Assembly (NCBI GenBank): GCA_016946835.1
Contig: JACVTC010000047.1
Coordinates: 250,001 to 301,000 of the forward strand
Origin: Neocallimastix lanati (nom. inval.)
Lineage: Eukaryota; Neocallimastigomycota; Neocallimastigomycetes; Neocallimastigales; Neocallimastigaceae
Direction: 5' to 3'
DNA length: 51,000 bases
Below, piece after piece: positions 19,335 through 31,987 of the stretch (position 1 is its first letter; every line of letters starts with the position of its first letter). The position numbers and the translations under genes were made by a program. The notes under the pieces were generated by a model. It was not told where the DNA came from, did no database searches, and saw only the letters and a program-made list of their open reading frames with translations.

Positions 19335-20677
19335 TATTAATTTTATCATGTCCTTTTTCTTTTTCTTTTTCTTTTTATTTTTTAATTTATTATAATCTTT
19401 TGAATTTTACAAATATAAATATTTAATATATATAAATCATTATATAAATATATATATATATATAATTTTAAATATAATAATAAAATAGATATCAATATAT
19501 ACAAAATAGAAAAATAATAATAATAAAACAATATTTAATAATTCATATTTATATAAATAAATTTTTGTTATAAAAGAATTTTAATTTTATGATTAAAGTT
19601 GTTATGTTTAATAAAAATTTCATAATTTTAATTTTTATTTATGATTTAGTATTTATATTTATTATTTAGTATTTAGTAATTAGTATTTTGTATTTATTAT
19701 TTATTATTTATTATTCATTATTTAGTATTTAGTATTTAGTATTTAATTATTATTTATTATATTATGGATAAAGTCTACTTTATAATACATAATTAAAATT
19801 AAATAATATAATTTATGTTTTTAAAAATAATTTTTATTAATAAAGTTTATCATTTTTTTTAATAACCTTTACAACTAATCAGTATTCAAATATTTTGTAT
19901 TAATAAACCATACCCATATTTAGAGATTAAAAAACATATATCTATGACAAATTGGTATGACCACCTAGCAAATATTGTGGCTGAAAATACAATATATATG
20001 CTTGTGGTGATCCATATATATTGAATATTACACAAATTTTAGTTGTACTTATAATATATATATATATTTATATAAAATTATGTTAAAAGAAAGGCGTCAT
20101 ATAGGTATATGTAGGTATATGCAAAAGTCCAAAAAAATATATTGTTTTTATAGAAAATCGAATGATTTTTGTGATAAAATTTCTTTTAGATTTTTATATA
20201 AATTTTATAATATATTGGGTAAATATAATATAATAATGGCAAAATCAAAATTATTTATATTTAACATTATTGTTAAATAATAATACTTCAATTTAAAATA
20301 AAAAAAAAAAAAAATTATCAAAAATTCAGTATTAAATAATTTTATTATTATGTTACATCATTTCTAAACTTTAATATATTATACATAAAAATAAAATTAA
20401 TCAAATATATTATAATATTATTAGTAATATATTGTACAATAATATTGTGGAATAACCAATTATAAATTTTTGTTAATGTATCGTGTTTTATAAAATTCTT
20501 ATATGATATATATATGAAAGATCAACTTTATTAATATTATATTAGAAATATTAATGATTCCATAAAATATATTTATATATTATATATTTATTTATTTATT
20601 TATTATAATATTTATATAATTTTTTTTGTTTTTTTAAACTTTGCTACCTTTTTTTTATAAAAAATTCATAGTAATAT

Positions 20678-20708
<31 letters not shown>

Positions 20709-20850
20709 TTCAATAAATTTACTATTAAAAATTGAAGTAATTTAATAATAATAAATAAATAATTTAAAATTATTAATAAAGTTGCTATTAAAAAAAATTA
20801 AATAAAAATAAACATTACTTTATTAGAAATAATAAATAGCATAAATAAAA
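19285..20850. other. Intergenic region between UTP3 and DGAT2
   Basis: It contains a 30-nt A tract just after the UTP3 stop (19300-19329), a heptad-like TATTTAG/TATTTAT array (about 19650-19760) and TTTA runs at 20675-20710. A patch at 19860-20060 is slightly more complex (for example TATGACCACCTAGCAAATATTGTGGCTG), but I find no gene in it. The small frame at 20080-20280 is AT-rich with no recognisable domain and I do not call it. Confidence 0.5.
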
Positions 20851-22262
20851 ATGGAATCAAAGGATAAAAAAAATCTTGATGACATAAATTATGATGAGGT
20901 TGCTGTTGAAAAACAACCAACTTTACTTGAAACATTATCTGCCGTTACATGGGCAGCATTAATGTTTATCGGTATCGGTCTCTTTGCTATATTAGTGTAC
21001 TTTAAATATACCCGACCACTTATGATTATTTATTATATATGGATTATTTACGATAATATGATTAATAAAACACCAGTATATGGTAGAAGAAGTGAATTTG
21101 TTAGAAACATGAAATTATGGAAACTTGTCAGAGATTGTAATAACTTTATACATATATATTTAATTAAAAATATTAATAATTATAATATAAATAATTAATA
21201 TAATTTTAATAATGAAATTACTTTAAAACGAAGTACTTAATAAATAACATTTACTTTTAAATACTATAGATTTCCCAATTAGATTACATAAATCAGCTAA
21301 TTTAGATAGTGACAAACAATACTTGTTTGGTAAAAAAAGAAATTAATTATTAAATATTTAAATTATAAATGCTTTAATTAATTATAAAAATATATATATT
21401 TTTATTGATAATTTTCATATTCAATAATGTAAATAGGGTATCACCCACACGGTATTGTTTGTATTTCTGCTAATATTATTTTTGCTTCTGAAGCACTTTC
21501 CATCAGCAAAGTTTTCCAAGGTCTTAATATTAGACTTGCTACTATTCCAATTAATTTCTGGTAAGTAAATTAAACATATATATAAAATATTTATTTGTTT
21601 ATTGATAATATATAATAATAATAATAATAAATATATATATATATATATAAATTAGTTTTAAATTATTATATATTTATTTAATATAAAATTATATATATTC
21701 AAATATATATTAATATATAAATTAGGGTTCCATTCTGGAGAGACTATATTTTATTAGTTGGCTATTGTGATTGTGATAGAAAATCTATCACCAGTATTTT
21801 CACTGAAACTAAACATTCTGTAAGAATAAAAATTTAGGATATATAAATTTATATTTTATATTATAAATTTATAATAATATTCATTATAAATAAATATTAT
21901 TATTATATTACTAAATAGGCAGTTATTGTTATTGGTGGAGCTAATGAATGTAATATTTGAAATTTGAATTATTTAAAATACTATATACTTATTTTCATAT
22001 ATTAAAGATTATTTTATCATAATTGATATATTATTATTACTATTATATAGCCCTTTATTCATTCCCTGGTACATACAGAATTATCTTAAAAAGAAGAAAG
22101 GGTTTTGTTAAGATTGCATTAAAAAATGGGTAAGAATAATAACCACACACACATCTTATTAAATAATAAGAATTTTAAAAAAAGTTTATAGTTTAAAAAA
22201 TTAAAATTAAAATTATTATTAAATTTTTATATATATTATATGTTTATATTTTTTTAATATTT

Positions 22263-22303
<41 letters not shown>

Positions 22304-22650
22304 GAATTTGTAACAGTATTTCATTAGTTCCAGTTATGAACTTTGGTGAAGTTGATGTATTTGATCAAATTCAACATAAAATTGTTACCGATAACAATAC
22401 CCTTATAAAGAAATATTTAGGTTTCCGTCTTCCAACATTTTATGGTCGTTTAAAGTGTTGGATTCCATATTCTAAACCAATTAATGTAGTTACAGGTGTT
22501 CCAATTGAATGTCCAAAGATAGAAAAGCCAACTGAAGCTGATATTCAAAAATATTTAAATTTATATATTGCCGAATTACAAAGAATATGGGATGAAAATA
22601 AGGATAAATATGCAAAGAATAGAAAAACTGAACTTGAATTAGTTGAATAA
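20851..22650 (+). CDS. DGAT2: Diacylglycerol O-acyltransferase, DGAT2 family
   Basis: Seven exons join in frame: 20851-21136, 21270-21329, 21437-21560, 21726-21819, 21919-21949, 22051-22129, 22317-22650 (TAA), giving 335 residues. The enzyme transfers an acyl group from acyl-CoA to diacylglycerol, making triacylglycerol at the ER and lipid droplet. Residues ~25-70 form the hydrophobic membrane hairpin (LETLSAVTWAALMFIGIG ... PLMIIYYIWIIY). The catalytic-type HPHG motif is at residues 118-121 in GYHPHGIV. It is followed by VPFWRDYILLVG, the conserved IVIGGANESL and FPGTYRIILKRRKGFVKIAL, and LVPVMNFGEVDVFDQ, all diagnostic of DGAT2/MGAT. Length fits a compact DGAT2. A monoacylglycerol or wax-ester acyltransferase specificity cannot be excluded from sequence alone. 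The initiator context is AAAAATGGAA. Exon 5 is only 31 bp. Confidence 0.95.
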
Positions 22651-23230
22651 AAAAAAAATTTTTTTATTTAATATTATAATCAGTAATTTATATTATAATA
22701 TATATATAAATTATAATCTTTTAATACTTATTTATATGTTAACGTTAAATTGATATATTAGAGAAATCATATAAAAAGAACAAAAAGAACAAAAAAAAAA
22801 TAAATAAATAAATAAAAATAAAAAAATAAAAAAAATAAAAATAAAAAATTGAAAAAAAAAAAAAAATTAAATAAGATAATAAAGAACAAAAAAATATAAT
22901 ACATTAAATGATAGATATTACTATTTACATAATTCTAAATTATTATAACTGAAAATTATTAGTTATAAAAAATCAAAAAGTTTTAACTTTTTTACTTTTT
23001 TTTTTTCTTTTTTTGAAAGGGAGGGTAAATTATTCCTATTTAAGGTTTTAGTATTAAAACATTTATTTATTTATAAAAAGTTTAATAATAATTAATTACC
23101 AAAAAAAAAAAAAAAAAAAAAAAAGATTATTTTTAAAAAAAAAAAAATATTATTATTATAAAAAAAAAATTGTTGTAATTAATGTAGATAATATGATCTT
23201 ATAAAGAAATTTCTTTACATAGCTTTTATC

Positions 23231-23278
<48 letters not shown>

Positions 23279-23583
23279 GTACGTTATGTTTATATATTTA
23301 ACTTTAATCATTTTTCTATTAATTATTTTAATAAAAAAAAAATTTCTTTTTTTAAATAATCATTTTTCTATTAATTATTTTAATAAAAAAAAAATTTTTC
23401 TTTTTTTAAATAATCATTTTTCTATTAATTATTTTAATAAAAAAAAAATTTCTTTTTTTAAATAATCATTTTTCTATTAATTATTTTAATAAAAAAAAAT
23501 TTCTTTTTTTAAATAAGTAACTTTTGAGATAATCTTTTATATATATATACTAATTTTGTCCTATTATTTTTTTTTTTTTTATT

Positions 23584-23629
<46 letters not shown>

Positions 23630-23929
23630 ATTGTTATTAAGGTTTACAAATTTTAAAAATCGATTAAAAATTTTAAATAATAATAAGAGAGTAATATTCA
23701 ATTATACTATTTTTTATATATTTATATTTATATATATATATATATTTTTTTTTTTATTATTATATATAATGAATATAGATAATTATGACTAATTAATGTA
23801 TTATCCCAATTATCTCTACGTAATATAATTGTAAATATAATTATAAATTAACACATATTAACAAATAAATCAATTATTAATAATAATCATAATCAATACT
23901 CAATAAATTGAGCTTCAATAATATAAAAA

Positions 23930-23963
<34 letters not shown>

Positions 23964-24096
23964 TAAAAAATATTTAATTCATATTTAATTTTAATTAATA
24001 ATAACATTTCATTGATTATTTTATTATTTATTTTAATATTAATATAATATGATTGTATCTTTTAATTATTTATGAATATATAAAATAAAAATCAAT

Positions 24097-24136
<40 letters not shown>

Positions 24137-24490
24137 TTTTACTATTACTATTAATTTTAATAAAAAAAAAAAGTTAATAATAATAAAAATTATTTTGTAA
24201 AAAAAAAATAATCTAATTATTTAATAGCAATTCATTTCAAGGCAGTATAGTTAACCTGTCGTATCAAGTTTAAGGAATTAAAGGTTAAAAAAAGAATCTA
24301 AAGAAGAATAACAGTCATTTTCAATAACTCAAATTATATATATATATTGAATTAAAAATCTCCATATAATAAATACTTTTCAATGACCTCATTAATGTAA
24401 TTACAGATAATCAATGTGTAATTGTGGAAGCAAAAATAAATTAGTAATTTAAATTATATTAGTAAAAAAAAATATATAATATAGTAACAG

Positions 24491-24560
<70 letters not shown>

Positions 24561-25059
24561 ACCTACATTTATTAAAGATAAAATTAAAACTATCAAAAAC
24601 AAAAATAAAACTTTGTAATGTATATATATATATTTATTTACTAATTTCATAAAACACTAATTATTTATAAATTCATAAATTAAATACAAAAATATTGATT
24701 TATATATAAACACTTTTATGAATTAAATTTAATAATAAATATTTTTGATTTTGATTTTTATTAATTTAATAAGTTAGGAGTTTGAGTAAAAAAATAAAAA
24801 TAAAAATTTAATTGTTGAAACTAACCGATTTTAAATAATGATAAAAGAAAAAAATATATTTTTTTTTCCTTTAATAATAAATAAATATTTCTATTGAAAG
24901 AAAAAATAAAAAGAAATAAATAAATTAAAAATCCCTTATTTTATAATATTGAATATATAAATATTTCAATATGGGTATTATTAAGGGAAATTTCTCATTA
25001 AATATCTATATTTAATAAAATTAAAAATAAATAATATTTTCAAACTAGTTTTTTTTTTT
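22651..25059. other. Intergenic region between convergent DGAT2 and NrdG genes
   Basis: It holds a four-copy tandem repeat (listed separately), A tracts at 23101-23124, 23238-23277, 23937-23961, 24100-24134 and 24490-24528 (the last followed by a TA run), and an ATA/AAT triplet run at 23588-23628. Two slightly more complex patches, 24230-24340 and 24375-24441 (a frame reading NDLINVITDNQCVIVEAK before a stop), may be decayed coding sequence but are too short to assign. Confidence 0.5.
23306..23515. repeat. Four-copy tandem repeat, unit 52-54 bp
   Basis: Copies begin AATCATTTTTCTATTAATTA at 23306, 23358, 23412 and 23464. Each continues into TTTTAATAAAAAAAAAATTTC and a T run. Copies differ almost only in homopolymer length, so the array is recent. 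Confidence 0.9.
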
Positions 25060-25659
25060 TTAATTTATTTTTTCTTCATAGCAAGATTTATTCACTTGTT
25101 CTTCAATAAATTCTTTACTATTATTAATCCAATCTAATTCATCCCATTGAGTTTTTTGTTCTAAAGAGTCATCAATATGGTGCTTTAATATTACACGTTG
25201 GTTGGTTGTAGCCAAAAATTTATTATAAATTCTTTTCTTTAATAAAAATTTTCCAGCCTTTACCATACGAACATTTGGTAAGGAAAGTAAAGCCTTATGC
25301 TTTCTTTTAACTAATTCCATATTATAACCAGAATATATACAAACCTTAAAGGAAGGCTTTAATTTTTCAATTATTGCACGAACAAAATCAGCTTGGTCTA
25401 ATGGTTCACCACCTTGGAAACAAATCCATTGAGAAAGTTCTAATTCATTTAATTTTGAAACTACTTCATCTACAGTAGTTTTTCTAGTTTCATCAAAAGA
25501 TTGAAGTTCACAATTATGACAATCTGGACAACGAATTGAACAACCTCTAACAAATACAACAGTTGCAATTTGTCCTGGAACATCTATAAAAGATAAGTTT
25601 GTACGTTCAACGTAACCAATAGTACATCCAACAAAATCTTCAATATCAGCTTCAACCAT
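25060..25659 (-). CDS. nrdG: Anaerobic ribonucleotide reductase-activating radical SAM protein (NrdG type)
   Basis: This single-exon gene encodes 199 residues. The start is taken at ATG 25659 (MVEADIEDF); an upstream in-frame ATG at 25710 would only add a Lys/Phe homopolymer-derived extension. It should bind a [4Fe-4S] cluster and S-adenosylmethionine and install the glycyl radical on class III ribonucleotide reductase, allowing dNTP synthesis without oxygen. The radical SAM signature CxxxCxxC is present as C40, C44 and C47 (GCSIRCPDC), preceded by SFIDVPGQIATVVFVRGC. The GGEP motif is at 83-86 (FQGGEPLDQADF). Length and the leader around DVPGQIA fit the shorter NrdG2-like group. The partner NrdD is not in this window. 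The gene is intronless among intron-rich neighbours, which fits acquisition from a bacterium (inference). A pyruvate formate-lyase activase is less likely because the protein is shorter than usual for that family. Confidence 0.85.
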   Translation of the reverse strand: MVEADIEDFVGCTIGYVERTNLSFIDVPGQIATVVFVRGCSIRCPDCHNCELQSFDETRKTTVDEVVSKLNELELSQWICFQGGEPLDQADFVRAIIEKLKPSFKVCIYSGYNMELVKRKHKALLSLPNVRMVKAGKFLLKKRIYNKFLATTNQRVILKHHIDDSLEQKTQWDELDWINNSKEFIEEQVNKSCYEEKIN

Positions 25660-26137
25660 TTTTTTTTTTAAAAAAAAAAAATTAATTTTTAATTTTAGTT
25701 TAATTTTCAATTATTTTTTTTTTTATTTTATTTCTGAATAAATAATAATCTTTACTGCTTAAAGATTAAAATATTATTAAAAAAAATATTTATTATATTT
25801 AATATATATATGTACTTAAAATAAAAATATAAAGAATTAAAAAAATAAGGAATTCTATTTATATTTATATTGATTTGATTAATTTTATTTTTAAGCAATA
25901 TTAAAAAAAAAATAAAAAAAAAAAATATTGTCCTTAAGAAAAATTTTAATTTTAATATAACTATATTTTATAATTAATTTTTTATATAAAAAATTTTTTT
26001 ATATAATTAATCAATTATTATTATTATTATTATTACTTTATATAAATATAAATATTACTTTATTATTATAAACATTATCATCATTAAATAATTATTATTT
26101 TATTATTATCATTTTATCATTATATTATTATTATTTA

Positions 26138-26168
<31 letters not shown>

Positions 26169-26405
26169 AAAAGCAGTAATAATACAAATATTAATATTAC
26201 ATTATTTAAAAGGCTTTTGTAATAAATATTTATTGTTATTTATTATTAAAAATATAAAATTTTACAAAATTTTTTATGAAAACTAATTGAACATTGTCCA
26301 TAAAAAAAAAAAAAATAAAAATAAATTATAATAAATTTTCAAATTTTCAAATTTGGTGGCTAAGTTATATAAGAATAGTTTCTTTATATTTTTAATATTA
26401 AACTT

Positions 26406-26595
<190 letters not shown>

Positions 26596-26637
26596 GTTTG
26601 TTTGTTTGTTTTGTTTTGTTTTGTTTTATTTTATTTT

Positions 26638-26730
26638 ATTCAATCAGTATTTTATGTTCATATTTCAAGTATTTATTTTGTTTTATTCAATCTGTACTTA
26701 ATATTAATATTTCAAATATTTATTTTATTT
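26638..26730 (+). repeat. Second locus of the ~50-bp dispersed repeat (two copies)
   Basis: Copies beginning ATTCAATCAGTATTTTATG (26638) and ATTCAATCTGTACTTAATA (26685), each followed by an ATTTCAA(G/A)TATTTATTTT-type tail. They are related to the copies at 3969 and 4023 and also sit next to TTTTA/TTTTG arrays. Confidence 0.6.
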
Positions 26731-28126
26731 GATTTTATTTTTTCTTATTAATTATTATTAGTAGTAGTAGTCGTAGTAGTAGTAGTAGTATTAGTAGTAA
26801 TAGTAGAAGGAATAGTGTTAATATTTCTTATGATCCAAATATATACTAAGCTATACAATATTATTTATATTTTTTTATGCTAATATTCATGTGATATTTA
26901 GAGTATTTAAATGTATCCATAAAAAAAAAATTTTTTTTTTTTAGTTATTTTGTTATTTTATTTACTTAAATAGATTTTTTCCCCACTAATTTTTTATTTA
27001 TTTATTTATTTATTTTTTTATAACATTTAAATTATTTATAAAATATATAATATAATTAATATAATTAAATATATAATTAAACATAAATTTAAATATAAAA
27101 TTTATTATTTATAAAAAAAAACATTCATAAAAATATAAACTTTGATTTATTATTTATTAATATTATATTACAATTATTAAACAATGAAACTTTGTTTAGC
27201 AATAATGTTCTAAATTATATAATTATTACAAATAAAAATACAATATTTATTAATGTATTTATAATTTTTTTTAAAGTTGAAATTATTGCAATATATTTAT
27301 AAAAACTTAAAAATTGATCTATTTTATATATATATATATTTATATATATTTATATATATTTTAAAGTATTATAATTTATAATTAATTATTGCTAAATAAA
27401 GGCTAATAAGTACAAATAGATTTTAATTAAATTTTTTTTAAAATAATTAATACTGATTGATTACCTTTATCAAAATATTTATACATACTTCAATTATCAC
27501 TTATATCACTTCTCACTACTTAATATCATAACGTAAAAAAAAAAAAAATAAATAAAATAAATAAAATAAAAAAAACTTATTACATTTGAATTTTATATAT
27601 TTTAAATTTATAATATTTTTATTAATGCTTTAATAATTTTTATATTTATTTATATTGATATTTTATTTATATTAATATTTATTATATATACATATATAAA
27701 CTTTTTTTTTTATTAATTACATATTTTACAATAATATTATAATAGAAATGAAAATATTAAAAATAATTTTAATTGTAAAAATAAAGAAAAAAAAATAAAA
27801 TAAATAGATGAAAAGGAAGACAAAATAATAATTTTTATGATAAAATAACATTTCAATTATATATATAATTAAATTTAAATATTAAGAGATAATAGAATAT
27901 TTATGTATTTTATAAATTTAATAATATTTATATAAAAACAGTAGCAATATTAATAATAATGATATAATGATAATAATAATTATAATAATAGTTACTTATA
28001 TATATTATTTAGATTAAAGATAGAGTGCATATATATAATCTATTTATATTTAATTTTTCTTCCTCTTCTATTTCTTTTTTTTTTTATTTTTTTTTTTTTT
28101 TCATTTAATTTTTTTTTTTTTTTTAT

Positions 28127-31100
28127 TTACAACTCTTCTTCTATATTTTTATCCTTTTTATTTTGAAATTTATGTTTTAATTCAACTTTTAAATGTCTTG
28201 ATAAGGCATCATTTCTTGAAAATGCTCTATCACAATAAGGGCATTTATAATTCTTTATTCCAGAATGAATTTTTCCATGTCTATTTAAATCATGTTTTCT
28301 TACAAATCCTGCACCACAATCAGTACAAACATAAGGTCTATTCGTATTTTCAACAATAACACGTTTCCTTCCTACTAACACAAGACCATTCTTAGTTAGA
28401 GCAGAAACATCATTAGTGTCTAATGAATTTCCAATACTCAAACGATTTCCATTTTCAATATTATTTTTAATTTGAGTAATACTTAATCGAATAACTTTTT
28501 TCTTATTTTTATTTAATGATGAATCATTTTTATTATCTTCTTTTGAGTAACGCTTTCTTTTTCTATTACCTTTATTAATTGTAATGTTTCTAATTGGAAT
28601 TTTTTCTTCTTCTTCTTCTTCTTCTTCTTCTTCTTCTTTTTCTTTTTCTTTTTCTTCTTCCTCTTTTTCTTCTCCTTTTTCTTCTTTTTTACCTTTTTTA
28701 TTATTTTTTGATTTTTCTATATCAATTTTTTTATGCTTTAAAGAACATCTACGTTTTGATTTACGAATTGTAGTTTTTAATTTTCTTTTATTGTTATTAT
28801 TTTGTTGAATTTCTTTCTTTCGTATTAAAAGAGATTCTTCTTCATCAGAATCAATATCTATATTTTCTTTATTATTATTTGTCATTTCTTCCTTATCATC
28901 ACTATTTGTTTCAGAATTATTTTTATTGATATTGTTGGATTTATTATTATCAGGTTTAATTTTATTCTTCATATTATCGTTATCCTTATTTTTTGTTTGA
29001 TCACCATTATTATCTTTAATTATATTCCTTTCCTTACAGTTGTAATCTTTTACTATTGATTCTTCTTCTTTTTTGAACTCCTCGCATTCTTTACATTTTC
29101 TTTCGTCTTCTTCTACTTCTTGTAAAGGATTCAAATAAGTGCAATTATTATTTTCATTATCACTCTTTAAAATGAGATCATTTTCAAATATATTTTCGGT
29201 TTCATGCTTATCTTTAACATTATTCATTTGAATATCGTATTGATTTTCTGTGGCCTCTGATATGGTTTGAATATTTTTATCATTATTCTTACTTAATGTA
29301 GAACATATACGTTGTATATGAAGTTCAGTAGATAAAAGACTATCAGTAGATTCTTTAAATGTTTTATTAAGTTTTTCTTTAAGAGGGGTATTCTCACTTT
29401 TCTTGTTCTTTCTTGGTCTTCCTCTTGGATTTTTCTTTCCAGTTTTTAATTGTTCATTAGCTTCAGTAATTACTTTTCCATTACCATCACTGTCGTCATT
29501 CTTAGCATTATTGCATGCTATATCTAACTTTACCATATCATTAGTTTCATTAGTTATAGTTATAATTGGATTATTCAATGATGAAATATCATTTTCTTCA
29601 TTTTCTTCAAATGTGGTCATGAGGCCATTCGATGATTTGTTTACATTTAATTCATTTAAAATTTCTTCAACATTATTTATTATAGAAATATCATCATAAG
29701 AATCAACAAAATTTGAAAATTCGGAAAAATCACAATCACTTAAATTTGATGGACTAGAAATTGATCTTGGTGTGGCTGGAATATTCAAATATGTATTGTC
29801 AATATTTAAATAGTTATTATCCTTTCTATCATCATCCATTAATTCCTCCTTTTCTTGATTATTAATAGAATTAATAATATCATCAAGTATATTATCTATA
29901 GGTAACTCACTTTCATTTTTAGTAGTATTATTATTAATTGAGCCAGCAACATCATTTTCTACTGGTTTTGTAACATTCATTGATTCTATTTCTGGAGAGA
30001 TATTTAATAGATCATTTAATGTTTCCATTAAATCAACGTCATTCTTTTCATCTTTCTTTATGCAATTTTCAAAAGCATTATCTGAAGGTATATTTAATAA
30101 CGGGGAGTTTAGAACCGGACTTAATGCTGGTGATAATGGAACATAAGTATTAATCCCATTTTGCTTATTTGGAAGTGAAATTTTCAAAAAATTATCTATT
30201 ATATCATTATTTAACTCCTCTTTATTTGAAATTGTTGATATCTGTGAAGTAGATGTATTAGTAATATCCAATCCTTCACTAATTAAAATTGATGGAATGC
30301 TTTTAATTGAATTTATGCCTTTCTCTTCATCTATTATAGTATTCATTTCATTTTTATCATTTAAATCTAATACAGGTGAAGGTATATATTGAATAGGTTG
30401 TTGTTGCTGTTGCTGTACTTGATTTAATAATCTAGTAATATTATTTTCGGTATTTGTTTTACCGATAATTGAATTTACAAAATAATTATTTGAATTATTC
30501 TCATTTTCATTTGTTGGAAATGAAGTAGGAATAATTATACTACCAATAGTATTTGTTTTATTCTTTTTACCTTCTGGAATTTTTTGATTACTTAATAATT
30601 TCATTAAATTTAATAATTGAAGTTGATTTTCAACGCCGTTATTCATTGGTAAAGTATTATTAATATTTTGATTGAGTATTGGACTTAAATATAAAGGATT
30701 CTGACTTATTGGGATAGAATTTGAAGAATTCATAGAAACTGGTATCTGATTCAATGAAATAGAGTTTGAAGTATTAATAGAAATAGGTGTTTGACTTAAT
30801 GAAAGAGTTGATGATGAGTTTAAACCTGGAAGGGCATTTACTGAATTTCCAATTGATAAAAGATTTGGTGTATTGAGGATATTTGAAAATCCCATATTAA
30901 TACTATTTCCGTTATTAAGTGATGCCATAGAAGAAGTTCTTAGAAAATTATCAATACCAGCGTAATCAAGTTTTAAAGTATCTAAGATATTATTATTATT
31001 ATTATTAATATTCCTTATATTTGTTAAATCAAAAGAAGATTTCGGCTTATATAAATTTATATCATCTAGAACCGATATATTGGGAATACCTCCTTCTTTA

Positions 31101-31495
31101 GTTTGATTAGGAATTATTGAATTAACTAATGCATTTGAATTCATTTCTGTATTTATATTCATATTTACAATACCTTGACCAACACTTTGAACAGATGAAC
31201 AAGAGGATGGAATAGTAATAGAATTACCACTAAGTGAAGGCGGTTTCTCCATATTACTAATATTTTTATTTGGTGTAATTGAATTCCTAATTTCATTTAA
31301 TTTTTTTATATATTCTATGTTATTTAAATTTTTAATACTTGAAGGAAGAACTTGAATAGAAGGAGACAATTTATTAATTCTATCTGTTTGAATTCCAATC
31401 GAATTAATAAATTCTTTAGTATTTTCAGGAATACTAAGATTAGGTTTATTGGTATTCAATAAATTTATATTACTTAAAAAATCAACAGTATCCAT
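28127..31495 (-). CDS. Large C2H2 zinc-finger protein with AT-hook, probable transcription factor
   Basis: A single uninterrupted frame from ATG 31495 (MDTVDFLSNINLL) encodes 1122 residues. Residues 1 to about 650 are disordered, rich in Asn/Ser/Ile/Pro, with a short Gln run. An AT-hook, KKNPRGRPRKNKK, has its core PRGRPRK at residues 690-696. An acidic/basic tract follows, including a long Glu run near 950. The C-terminus carries two C2H2 fingers: finger 1 YVCTDCGAGF...HDLNRHGKIH is C-x2-C-x12-H-x3-H, with a linker (HSGIKNYKC) of classical type; finger 2 CPYCDRAFSRNDALSRHLKVELKH has an atypical H-x6-H spacing. The RKHDLNRH/RNDALSRH helices resemble fungal Crz1-like fingers, but two fingers are too few to assign an orthologue. 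A nuclear, sequence-specific DNA-binding role is inferred. Target genes are unknown. The gene is intronless. Confidence 0.85.
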   Translation of the reverse strand: MDTVDFLSNINLLNTNKPNLSIPENTKEFINSIGIQTDRINKLSPSIQVLPSSIKNLNNIEYIKKLNEIRNSITPNKNISNMEKPPSLSGNSITIPSSCSSVQSVGQGIVNMNINTEMNSNALVNSIIPNQTKEGGIPNISVLDDINLYKPKSSFDLTNIRNINNNNNNILDTLKLDYAGIDNFLRTSSMASLNNGNSINMGFSNILNTPNLLSIGNSVNALPGLNSSSTLSLSQTPISINTSNSISLNQIPVSMNSSNSIPISQNPLYLSPILNQNINNTLPMNNGVENQLQLLNLMKLLSNQKIPEGKKNKTNTIGSIIIPTSFPTNENENNSNNYFVNSIIGKTNTENNITRLLNQVQQQQQQPIQYIPSPVLDLNDKNEMNTIIDEEKGINSIKSIPSILISEGLDITNTSTSQISTISNKEELNNDIIDNFLKISLPNKQNGINTYVPLSPALSPVLNSPLLNIPSDNAFENCIKKDEKNDVDLMETLNDLLNISPEIESMNVTKPVENDVAGSINNNTTKNESELPIDNILDDIINSINNQEKEELMDDDRKDNNYLNIDNTYLNIPATPRSISSPSNLSDCDFSEFSNFVDSYDDISIINNVEEILNELNVNKSSNGLMTTFEENEENDISSLNNPIITITNETNDMVKLDIACNNAKNDDSDGNGKVITEANEQLKTGKKNPRGRPRKNKKSENTPLKEKLNKTFKESTDSLLSTELHIQRICSTLSKNNDKNIQTISEATENQYDIQMNNVKDKHETENIFENDLILKSDNENNNCTYLNPLQEVEEDERKCKECEEFKKEEESIVKDYNCKERNIIKDNNGDQTKNKDNDNMKNKIKPDNNKSNNINKNNSETNSDDKEEMTNNNKENIDIDSDEEESLLIRKKEIQQNNNNKRKLKTTIRKSKRRCSLKHKKIDIEKSKNNKKGKKEEKGEEKEEEEKEKEKEEEEEEEEEEEKIPIRNITINKGNRKRKRYSKEDNKNDSSLNKNKKKVIRLSITQIKNNIENGNRLSIGNSLDTNDVSALTKNGLVLVGRKRVIVENTNRPYVCTDCGAGFVRKHDLNRHGKIHSGIKNYKCPYCDRAFSRNDALSRHLKVELKHKFQNKKDKNIEEEL

Positions 31496-31944
31496 TTCTA
31501 TATATATTCTAAATAACTACTATTATTGAACTTAATTATTTTATTTATTTAATAATATTATATTTAACCTCTTTATTATTTATTTTATATTTTTTTTTAA
31601 TATACAATTATTTTTTTATTTTTTTTTTTTTTTTTTTTTTTTAATACTTAATATTAATTAAAATATATATATATAATTAAAATTTTTTTTCTAAAAATTT
31701 TCTTATATTATATATTATTCATAGTATATTATTATGACCTAGATATATTAAAAAAAAAAAAAGAAAGAAAGAAAAAAGAAAAAAGAAAAAAAAAGCAGTT
31801 CCTTTCTGGTATTTTTATATTCGAATTGATTCGGATTTTTCTTCTTCTTACAATGTCTAGATAATGAAAATACATATATTAAAATATAATAATAATGAAA
31901 ATAATAGTAATAAAAATAAAAAATAAAAATATAATAAATAAATA

Positions 31945-31987
<43 letters not shown>

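Noticed and set aside
20080-20280. 66-codon plus-strand frame upstream of DGAT2
   Set aside because: No recognisable domain, very AT-rich codons, no conserved context. Might be noise or a very short gene, but unsupported.
23306-23515. CRISPR-like regularly spaced repeats
   Set aside because: Simple head-to-tail tandem of whole units, with no unique spacers, in a eukaryotic AT-rich genome.
25060-25710. Upstream start at 25710 for the NrdG-type gene
   Set aside because: The extra 17 residues are Lys/Phe/Leu from A/T homopolymers; the ATG at 25659 begins the conserved part.
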